From contig NZ_CP107548.1 in NCBI RefSeq assembly GCF_025836975.1, positions 62,001 to 126,000 of the forward strand: a stretch of DNA of 64,000 bases, read 5' to 3'. Position numbers and translations under genes: made by a program. Shown in pieces: positions 1-9,085 of this stretch. Within the stretch, counting starts at the first letter, position 1. Each line of letters opens with the position of its first letter. The DNA comes from Pollutimonas sp. M17. GTDB lineage: Bacteria > Pseudomonadota > Gammaproteobacteria > Burkholderiales > Burkholderiaceae_B. The notes under the pieces were generated by a model. It was not told the origin of the DNA. It did not search any database and worked only from the letters and a program-made list of their open reading frames with translations.

Positions 1-1
1 C

Positions 2-142
2 CAGACCATGCCCAGCCTGGAAGTATCCATTTCGTGGGTGTACCTTGCCATTCCCGTCGGCATGACGCTGGCCATATTGGCCGTCCTGGCCCTCTGGGCC
101 GAAGGGCCGCGCAAGGCGATCGTCGATGACACCGTCATCTGA
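2..142 (+). CDS. TRAP transporter small permease (DctQ family), C-terminal fragment
   Basis: Only the last 46 codons are inside the window, ending at the TGA at 140-142. The visible protein holds one hydrophobic segment (WVYLAIPVGMTLAILAVLAL) followed by a short charged tail, as at the end of a DctQ-type membrane subunit of a tripartite ATP-independent periplasmic transporter. The next gene, 57 bp downstream on the same strand, is the large DctM permease, which supports the call. In this family DctQ pairs with DctM in the inner membrane. Substrate unknown; the binding protein of this system is probably upstream of the window. Confidence 0.75.
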   Translation, partial: QTMPSLEVSISWVYLAIPVGMTLAILAVLALWAEGPRKAIVDDTVI

Positions 143-199
143 GGCGCCAGGCGTGGCCGCATATTCTGAACTTGATAACGGACTGAACCGGGTGAAACC

Positions 200-1474
200 A
201 TGCCGCAGCTGATGGTTGTTTCAATGTTGCTGTTTTTTACGCTGTCGGTGCCCGTGGCGGTGTCCATAGGACTGGCCAGCATGCTGGGTGTGGCCTACGA
301 CGGCATAACCTGGCTGGTGATTGCGCAGCAGATCTACGCCGCCCTGGACAAGTACCCGCTGGTTGCCGTGCCTTTCTTCATTCTTGCCGGCAACCTCATG
401 GAAGCCGGCGGCATCTCCGAGCGCATGGTCGACTTCGCCAAAAGCGTGGTGGGCGGCATGCAGGGCGGCCTGGCTTGCAGCTGCGTGCTGACCTGCATGA
501 TCTTCGCCGCCGTGGCGGGTTCCAGCGTGGCCACCACCTTCGCGGTGGGCGCCATCCTGATTCCGGCCATGGTCAAGCATGGCTATCCCAAGCCCTTCGC
601 CGCCTCGCTGCAAGCGTCGGCCGCCGAACTGGGGGTCATCATCCCGCCCTCGATTCCCATGATCCTGTTCGCCGTGTCCACCGACACTTCGGTGGGCGAA
701 CTGTTCATCGCGGGGATAGGACCGGGCCTGCTGATCGCGGGCGCATTGATGATCTATGTATGGCTGTATGCCCGCCGGCATGGCTATGGCAAGCAGGACG
801 GCGCGGACCGGCTGGCGCTTTGGCCCGCCTTCAAGCGCGCCTGGCTGGCCCTGCTGATGCCCGGCATCATCCTGGGCGGCATCTACGGCGGCGTGTTCAC
901 GCCCACCGAGGCCTCGGCGGTCGCCGTGGTCTATGCGCTGGTGGTGGGGATATTCATCTATCGCCGGCTGACGCTGTCCACCTTGTCCAGGACGCTGCAC
1001 CGTTCGGTGGTGTCCACGGCGGTCATTATGTTCGTCATCGCCAATGCGGGCGTGTTCGGCTTCCTGCTGAACCGCGCCGGCATTCCGGCGGCTCTGGGCG
1101 AATGGCTGAGCCATGTGTTCAACAATGAATACACCTTCCTGATGGGCGTGAACGTGGCGCTGTTCATCATCGGCATGTTCATCGAGACCTCGGCTTCCAT
1201 CGTGGTGCTGGCGCCCCTGCTGCTGCCGGTGGCGATGCAGTTCGGGTTGGACCCGGCCCATTTCGGCGTAATCATGGTGGTGAACCTGGCGCTGGGCATG
1301 GTGACGCCGCCGTTCGGCGTGAACCTGTTCGCCGCCTGCACCGTGGCCAATCTTCCTATCGAGCGGCTGGTGCGATCATTGCTTCCCTTCGTGGGCGTCG
1401 TCGTGGCCTGCCTGATGGTGATCACCTATGTGCCCGAGGTTTCCTTGTTCTTCAAGGAACTGGCATATGGCTAA
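200..1474 (+). CDS. TRAP transporter large permease (DctM family)
   Basis: A 424-residue, very hydrophobic protein of the usual DctM length. It shows the family's pattern: many transmembrane helices, PLVAVPFFILAGNLM early on, and repeated Gly/Pro-rich loops such as ELGVIIPPSIPMILFAV and LGMVTPPFGVNLF. DctM is the ion-coupled channel subunit of TRAP importers, which take up organic acids from a periplasmic binding protein. It follows the DctQ fragment and ends before a rho-independent terminator at 1577-1600. Substrate cannot be read from the sequence. The call is secure at family level. Confidence 0.93.
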   Translation: MPQLMVVSMLLFFTLSVPVAVSIGLASMLGVAYDGITWLVIAQQIYAALDKYPLVAVPFFILAGNLMEAGGISERMVDFAKSVVGGMQGGLACSCVLTCMIFAAVAGSSVATTFAVGAILIPAMVKHGYPKPFAASLQASAAELGVIIPPSIPMILFAVSTDTSVGELFIAGIGPGLLIAGALMIYVWLYARRHGYGKQDGADRLALWPAFKRAWLALLMPGIILGGIYGGVFTPTEASAVAVVYALVVGIFIYRRLTLSTLSRTLHRSVVSTAVIMFVIANAGVFGFLLNRAGIPAALGEWLSHVFNNEYTFLMGVNVALFIIGMFIETSASIVVLAPLLLPVAMQFGLDPAHFGVIMVVNLALGMVTPPFGVNLFAACTVANLPIERLVRSLLPFVGVVVACLMVITYVPEVSLFFKELAYG

Positions 1475-1576
1475 GAGCAGCGCTTATTGATTTCAAGCTG
1501 AAAGGGCCGGGCCCTATTTCATATGGAACCCAGCCCTTGCTTGAAGGCCACGACCATCAATGCCGCGGCCTTCCTG

Positions 1577-1600
1577 GGCCGGCGGATGCCGGCCTTTTTT
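1577..1600 (+). terminator. Rho-independent terminator after the first TRAP operon
   Basis: A perfect 7-bp stem GGCCGGC / GCCGGCC (1577-1583 and 1588-1594) with a 4-base loop is followed at once by six T residues (1595-1600). It lies between the converging dctM and dctP genes and reads as a terminator for the rightward operon. Confidence 0.85.
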
Positions 1601-1610
1601 CCATCGTGTA

Positions 1611-2627
1611 TCAGGCGCCTTTCTTGCGCAGGGCGGCCAGTTCGTCCTGCACGGCCTGCCAGATTTCGGTGCCCACTTCCTTCTTGATCTGCTCATTGAC
1701 TGGAGCAATCGTTGCGCGCATCTTATCCACATTTTCCGGCGTTGCCACATTGACCTGCATGCCATGCTCCTTCAGCGCGGCAAGGGCCTTGTCGGCCTCC
1801 TGGCGTGTGTCCTCGCGCTCGTAGTCGCGGCTGGCTTCGGCCGCCTTCATCAGCACGTCTTTTTCCGCCGCGCTCAGGCCGTCCCACCACTTCTTGCTGG
1901 CCGTGACGATCCACGGGCTGTATACGTGGTTGGTGACGCTCAGGTACTTCTGCACTTCATAGAACTTGCTGGACAGGATGGTGTTGAAGGGATTTTCCTG
2001 TCCGTCCACCGTCTTGGTTTCCAGCGCCGTGAACAGTTCCGAAAACGGCAGGGGGATGGCATTGGCGCCCAGCTTCCTGAAGGTCTCCAGGAACACGTTG
2101 TTCTGCATGACGCGCAGCTTCAGGCCCTGGAAATCCTCGCTGGTCTGCACGGGTTTCTGGCTGTTGGTCAGGTTGCGAAAGCCGTTTTCCCAGTAGACCA
2201 GTCCGACCATGCCCTTTTCCTGCAGCTTGTCCTTGATGAGGGTGCCGGTCTTGCCGTCCAGGATCTGGTCGGCCTCCTCGCCGCTGTTGAACAGGAAAGG
2301 CGTGTCCCAGATGGCCATTTCGCGGGTAATGCCCACCAGGGTGGCGGTGGAGCCCACCATCATTTCCTGGGCGCCGCCGATCAGCGCCTGCTGCATCTGT
2401 ATGTCGGAACCCAGCGCGGCCGTGCCGATGGCCCTGACCTTCATCTTGCCGCCGGACAGCTTCTCGACCTGGTCGGCGAAGACCTTGGCGGCGCGTCCCT
2501 GGTTCGAGTCCTGGTTCAGGCCATAGCCGAAGCGGATCAGGCGTGACTGGATGTCGGCCGCCTGCGCGGTCAGCGCATGCGAGCCGGCCAGCAGGCTGGC
2601 GGCAAGAAATAGGGCTTTCAGTTTCAT
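1611..2627 (-). CDS. TRAP transporter periplasmic substrate-binding protein (DctP family)
   Basis: 338 residues starting at ATG 2625-2627 behind the ribosome site AAGGAG. The reading frame stays open further upstream, but that part overlaps dctM in another frame and is not this protein. An N-terminal signal peptide (MKLKALFLAASLLAGSHALTAQA, written here in two parts by its hydrophobic core LFLAASLLAG and an AQA-type cleavage site near residue 23) exports it. The mature part has DctP features: IRFGYGLNQD at the start, QMQQALIGGAQEMM in the middle and the GLKLRVMQNNVFLE segment, whose Arg is the usual carboxylate-binding position. It captures an organic acid, plausibly gluconate or a related sugar acid, for the DctQM permease encoded just upstream. 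Confidence 0.93.
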   Translation of the reverse strand: MKLKALFLAASLLAGSHALTAQAADIQSRLIRFGYGLNQDSNQGRAAKVFADQVEKLSGGKMKVRAIGTAALGSDIQMQQALIGGAQEMMVGSTATLVGITREMAIWDTPFLFNSGEEADQILDGKTGTLIKDKLQEKGMVGLVYWENGFRNLTNSQKPVQTSEDFQGLKLRVMQNNVFLETFRKLGANAIPLPFSELFTALETKTVDGQENPFNTILSSKFYEVQKYLSVTNHVYSPWIVTASKKWWDGLSAAEKDVLMKAAEASRDYEREDTRQEADKALAALKEHGMQVNVATPENVDKMRATIAPVNEQIKKEVGTEIWQAVQDELAALRKKGA

Positions 2628-2704
2628 GGGTTCTCTCCTTTGGATAAGCGGGGCGTAGGTGTTGGCGGCCATCGAGCGGCGGCCGCCTTGCCGTGTTGTT
2701 GCGG

Positions 2705-3985
2705 TTAATGGAGCCAGCGTGCCGGCGCGATGATCAGCTGCGGGAAAATGACGAACAGGATGAGCAGGCCCAGGTAGACCGCCAGGAAGGGCGTGACGCC
2801 CCTGATGACGGACTCCATCCTGATGCGGCCCACGCCGGCCACCACATTCAGCACGGTGCCCACCGGCGGCGTGATCAGCCCCAGGCAGCCCACATAGACG
2901 AACATGAAGCCGAAATAGATGGGGTCGATATGCGCTTTCATGGCCAGCGGCAGGCATACCGGAGCGAAGATCAGGATGGTGGGCGTGAGGTCCATGGCCG
3001 TTCCCACGAACAGCAGGAAAATCACCATCAGCGCCATGAACAGCATGGGCTTGTCCATGATGGGGGCAAACAGGTCGGCCAGCTGGTTGGGCAGGTCGGC
3101 CAGCGTGATCATGTAGGCGGCCACGGTGGCGGCTCCGCACAGGAACATGACGATGGCGGTGGTGCTGCTGGTCGAGACCAGTACGCGGTAGCAGTCCGCC
3201 CAGCTCATGGCCCGGTATATGAACTTGGCGACGAAGAAGGCATAGACAGCGGCCACCACGGCCGCTTCCGTCGGGGTGAAGATACCCAGCCGGATGCCGC
3301 CCAGGATGATGATGGGCATGACGATGGCCCAGGTGCCGTTGGCCAGCGCCTTCCGGCGTTGGTGCCAGTCCGTCTTTTCCATGGAGGGCAATTTGTGCTT
3401 GCGCGTGATGGAGCGCCAGGCCAGCAGCAGCGCTCCGCCCATCAGGATGCCGGGGAATACGCCGCTGATGAACAGCTGGCTGATGGAGGTATTGGTGGTG
3501 ACGCCGTAGATGATGAAGGGAAGCGATGGCGGGATGATGGGGGCGATGATGCCGCCCGAGCTCAACAGGCCGGCGCTGTAGGATTCCGGATAGTTGTTCT
3601 GGCGCATCATGGGCAGCAGGATGGTGGATAGGGCCGCCGTGTCGGCGATTGCCGAGCCGCTCATCGAGGCCAGCAGCACCGAGGCGAACACCGCCACGTA
3701 GCCCAGCCCGCCCGGTATATGCCCCACAAAGGCGCGGGCCATGTCGATGATGCGCTGGCTGAGCCCGCCGGAATTCATCAATTCGCCGGCCAGGATGAAG
3801 AAAGGCACGGCCAGCAGGGGGAAGTTGTCGAAGCCGGCTTGCAGATTCTGCGCCAGCAGCTGGGTATTGAAGAAATCCAGCTGCCACATCAGCGCGACGG
3901 CGGAGAGCACCAGCGACAAGGCGATGGACATGCCGATGGCCATGCCGGCGAACAGGACGCCAAGAAACAAAAGGGTGGATTCCAT
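2705..3985 (-). CDS. TRAP transporter large permease (DctM family), gnt-linked
   Basis: 426 residues from ATG 3983-3985 (MESTLLFLGVLFAGMAIGMS). The upstream extension of this frame overlaps dctQ and is a shadow. It has the DctM signature stretches FPLLAVPFFILAGELMNSGG, GSAIADTAALSTILLPMM and GLITPPVGTVLN, with about a dozen hydrophobic segments. It forms the transport channel with DctQ and takes substrate from the DctP protein encoded 77 bp downstream. The stop of dctQ lies 5 bp before this start, so the genes are probably translated together. The link to gntK suggests a sugar acid as substrate. Confidence 0.94.
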   Translation of the reverse strand: MESTLLFLGVLFAGMAIGMSIALSLVLSAVALMWQLDFFNTQLLAQNLQAGFDNFPLLAVPFFILAGELMNSGGLSQRIIDMARAFVGHIPGGLGYVAVFASVLLASMSGSAIADTAALSTILLPMMRQNNYPESYSAGLLSSGGIIAPIIPPSLPFIIYGVTTNTSISQLFISGVFPGILMGGALLLAWRSITRKHKLPSMEKTDWHQRRKALANGTWAIVMPIIILGGIRLGIFTPTEAAVVAAVYAFFVAKFIYRAMSWADCYRVLVSTSSTTAIVMFLCGAATVAAYMITLADLPNQLADLFAPIMDKPMLFMALMVIFLLFVGTAMDLTPTILIFAPVCLPLAMKAHIDPIYFGFMFVYVGCLGLITPPVGTVLNVVAGVGRIRMESVIRGVTPFLAVYLGLLILFVIFPQLIIAPARWLH

Positions 3986-3990
3986 GGCGC

Positions 3991-4494
3991 TCAGCACCCT
4001 TTCCGCGACAGCGGGCGATCGATAAGGATTTCCTTGACCAGCAGCAGTTCCATGACGCAGGCCATGAACAGCGTCGCCGCCGCGGCCAGCGCCAGCGGAT
4101 AGCCCATGACGGGGCTGAAGCTTTGCATGCCGGCCCATACCTGGTCCCATGACCCCTTGATGACCATGCCGAGAACGATGGCGCCGATGAGATGCGCCAG
4201 GTAATACAAGACGGTACGGATGCGCGGGCCGACGCGGTCGATCAGCAGCGTGAAATTCAAGTGCTTGCCTTCGTAGGCGGCCAGGGCGGTTCCCACGCAG
4301 ACCAGCCACACGAAAAGCAGGCGGGACAGCTCTTCATACAGCACGAAGCCGGTATCGAAGGCGTAGCGCAGCACCACGTTGCTGAATACGGCAATGACCA
4401 TGATGGTCAGGGTGACCGCCAGAAAGACTTCGGCGGCCTTGTGCAGCAGCGGTTTGGGCCGCTTCGGGGTGGGGATATCTTCAGATGGATTCAT
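3991..4494 (-). CDS. TRAP transporter small permease (DctQ family), gnt-linked
   Basis: About 167 residues if started at ATG 4492-4494 (MNPSEDIPT), or 171 from ATG 4506. The segment VVLRYAFDTGFVLYEELSRLLFVWLVCVG contains the DctQ hallmark in which an Arg-Tyr pair and an E(E/L)-R motif precede a hydrophobic helix. Four membrane helices are visible. The start overlaps the end of gntK (stop at 4481) by 14-26 bp, so translation is probably coupled to the kinase. This overlap is the main evidence that the TRAP system belongs to the gluconate unit. Confidence 0.9.
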   Translation of the reverse strand: MNPSEDIPTPKRPKPLLHKAAEVFLAVTLTIMVIAVFSNVVLRYAFDTGFVLYEELSRLLFVWLVCVGTALAAYEGKHLNFTLLIDRVGPRIRTVLYYLAHLIGAIVLGMVIKGSWDQVWAGMQSFSPVMGYPLALAAAATLFMACVMELLLVKEILIDRPLSRKGC

Positions 4495-5053
4495 GATTCC
4501 TCGCATGCAGCCAGCGAGTGGCTGTTTCTAGGATGTCGGCAAGCGCGGCATCGCCGGCGACGCGCAGCAGGCCGGGTTCGCCAAGCGGCGGTTCCAGGGC
4601 CTGGAACTGGCTGTCGATGAGCGTGGCGGGAAAGAAATGGGCTGCGCCGCGCCCCGCCACGCGGGCCTGAGCCAGGTCGCGGCCCACGTCCAGCCAGATG
4701 AAGCGCAAGCCCGGTACGCGGCGACGCAGCTGATCGCGATAGCTGAGCTTCAGGGCGGAACAACTGAGCAGCACGCCTTGCCGGGCATGCAGGGTCAACT
4801 GCCCGCCCAGCGCGTCCAGCCACGATGCCCGGTCGCCGTCGGTCAGGGGAATGCCGGCCTGCATCTTGGCGTGGTTGTCCGCGCTGTGAAAGGCATCGCC
4901 CTCGACGAAACACCATCCCAGCGTTTGCGCCAGCGCCTGCGCCACCGTCGATTTGCCGCTGCCCGAGACACCCATGACGACGGCCGCAAGCCGGCGATTT
5001 GCGTCCGGCCCGCCAGATGCTTCAAGTGGTTGAGATAGCGCTATCTTTGGCAT
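4481..5053 (-). CDS. gntK: Gluconokinase (GntK/IdnK, thermoresistant type)
   Basis: A 190-residue P-loop kinase. Walker A is GVSGSGKST at residues 28-36, followed by FVEGDAFHSADNHAKMQAGIPLTDGDR, the typical gluconokinase substrate region, and by LLSCSALKLSYRD and FIWLDV. It phosphorylates D-gluconate to 6-phosphogluconate in the cytoplasm, feeding the pentose phosphate or Entner-Doudoroff route. It is the first gene of a leftward unit gntK-dctQ-dctM-dctP. Codons 3-7 (KIALS) coincide with a perfect 14-bp palindrome that also occurs once more upstream, so its own 5' coding end probably serves as an operator. Confidence 0.95.
   Translation of the reverse strand: MPKIALSQPLEASGGPDANRRLAAVVMGVSGSGKSTVAQALAQTLGWCFVEGDAFHSADNHAKMQAGIPLTDGDRASWLDALGGQLTLHARQGVLLSCSALKLSYRDQLRRRVPGLRFIWLDVGRDLAQARVAGRGAAHFFPATLIDSQFQALEPPLGEPGLLRVAGDAALADILETATRWLHARNHESI
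5033..5046. promoter_or_regulatory. LacI-type operator O1, inside the gntK coding start
   Basis: The perfect palindrome AGATAGCGCTATCT with a central CG, as LacI-family operators have. It lies 8-21 bases inside gntK and is identical to the site at 5112-5125. Binding here by the divergent regulator would block elongation or take part in a loop. Confidence 0.8.
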
Positions 5054-5111
5054 TGAAAAAAAAGGAGACTTCCGTAAAATGAGTGTTTCAGACAGATTCG
5101 GCCCAGGCGCA

Positions 5112-5125
5112 AGATAGCGCTATCT
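5112..5125. promoter_or_regulatory. LacI-type operator O2, in the gntK/regulator divergent promoter region
   Basis: A second exact copy of AGATAGCGCTATCT, 79 bp centre-to-centre from the first and 32 bp before the regulator start codon. Placement in the 103-bp divergent gap suggests control of both gntK and the regulator gene. Confidence 0.82.
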
Positions 5126-5156
5126 AACCGCGCTGCACAAGCTAGGGATTACGCTA

Positions 5157-6224
5157 ATGACCCAATCTTCCCCGTATGCCAAAGGCATGGCGCCGCCGGC
5201 GAAAAAGGCGCGGGCCCATAGCCGCGCCACAGGCCGCGTCACCTTGTCGGATGTGGCGGCCGTGGCGGGCGTCAGCCCCATTACCGCATCGCGCGTGGTC
5301 AGCGGAAAGACCAATGTGGATTCGGACATGGCGGCGCGGGTGCGGGCGGCGGTGGATAAGCTGGGTTATCGGCCGGATCCGTCGGCGCGCGCCCTGGCGT
5401 CCGCCAAGAGCACCCATGTGGTGGTGCTGATACCCATGCTGTCCAATACCCTCTTCACCGATCTGCTGGAAGCCATACAGGAATCCATGTGGGAGGCGGG
5501 CTACCAGGTCTTCGTGGGCATCACGCGCTACCAGCCCGAGCGCGAGGCCGCCCTGCTGGAAAGCTACCTCTCGCATCGTCCCGCCGGCATCATCCTGACC
5601 GGTCTGGACCGCGATGAAAGCCAGCGCAGGCTGGTCAGGGACAGCCGGACACCCTGCGTCCACGTCATGGAGCTCAGCGCGGATCCATCGCTGCATTGCG
5701 TGGGCTTTTCGCAGGATCAAGCCGCAAGGCGGGTGGTCGGGCACCTGCTCGAGCGCGGCCGCAAGAAAATCGCCTTCGTCGGCGCCCAGCTGGACCCGCG
5801 CACCATGGAGCGTGCCGAGGGCTTTCGCGCCGCTTTGCAAGAGGCGCGCTGCTACGACCCGGCCCTTGAAATTCTTCGGGCCGAGCCCTCGTCCGTGGCG
5901 CTGGGGGCCGAAACCTTCAGGCAGCTGTTGACGCGGCATCCCGACATCGACGGCCTATTCTTTTGCAACGACGATCTCGCCCACGGCGGCTTGCTGGAAG
6001 CCTTGCGCATGGGCATTCCGGTGCCGGACCGCTTGAGCGTGGTGGGTTTCAACGATCTGCCGGGCAACGAGCAGATGCTTCCCTCGCTGACCAGCCTGCG
6101 CACGCCCCGGCGCGAAATCGGCCTGACGGCGGCCCAGATGCTGTTGCGCCTGATGCGCAAAGAGCCCGTTCCCGAAACGGCGGTGGACCTGGGCTTCGAG
6201 CTGATGGTGCGCGCAAGCAGCTGA
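5157..6224 (+). CDS. LacI-family regulator, GntR-type (gluconate utilisation)
   Basis: 355 residues. A helix-turn-helix, VTLSDVAAVAGVSPITASRVVSGKTNVD (residues about 28-55), precedes the hinge YRPDPSARALAS and a periplasmic-binding-like sensor domain (HVVVLIPMLSNTLFTDLL to SLRTPRREIGLTAAQMLL). It is divergent from gntK and two identical LacI-type palindromes lie between and at the edge of the two genes. By analogy with GntR of enterobacteria it should repress the gluconokinase/TRAP unit until gluconate or a phosphorylated product binds. That inducer is inferred from the neighbours, not visible in the sequence. The N-terminal 27 residues before the HTH are somewhat long and the ATG at residue 11 is an alternative start. 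Confidence 0.9.
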   Translation: MTQSSPYAKGMAPPAKKARAHSRATGRVTLSDVAAVAGVSPITASRVVSGKTNVDSDMAARVRAAVDKLGYRPDPSARALASAKSTHVVVLIPMLSNTLFTDLLEAIQESMWEAGYQVFVGITRYQPEREAALLESYLSHRPAGIILTGLDRDESQRRLVRDSRTPCVHVMELSADPSLHCVGFSQDQAARRVVGHLLERGRKKIAFVGAQLDPRTMERAEGFRAALQEARCYDPALEILRAEPSSVALGAETFRQLLTRHPDIDGLFFCNDDLAHGGLLEALRMGIPVPDRLSVVGFNDLPGNEQMLPSLTSLRTPRREIGLTAAQMLLRLMRKEPVPETAVDLGFELMVRASS

Positions 6225-6273
6225 GTGGCGGCATGGGCGCATCCGCCCTCGGGCATGGCCCGTCAATGAAAAA

Positions 6274-6301
6274 GGCCCGGCAAGCCATGGCTCGCCGGGC
6301 C
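6274..6301 (-). terminator. Rho-independent terminator of topB
   Basis: Stem GGCCCGGC (6274-6281) / GCCGGGCC (6294-6301) with a 12-base loop. Read leftward it is followed by TTTTTCATT, so it fits the end of topB; the LacI regulator converges on it. Confidence 0.8.
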
Positions 6302-6326
6302 GGATCGGATGCTCCGACTAACGGTT

Positions 6327-9023
<2,697 letters not shown>

Positions 9024-9085
9024 GAGTTTCCAATTACTGCGTTTCAGCAGCGATAGCGCGGATAATACGAGGTGGGAATCGCACT

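Noticed and set aside
1560-2546. 328-codon open frame on the + strand over dctP
   Set aside because: Mirror of the DctP coding strand; His/Gln/Val-rich composition, no family match.
9049-9062. GATAGCGCGGATAAT as a third gluconate operator
   Set aside because: Only one half-site matches; no palindrome.
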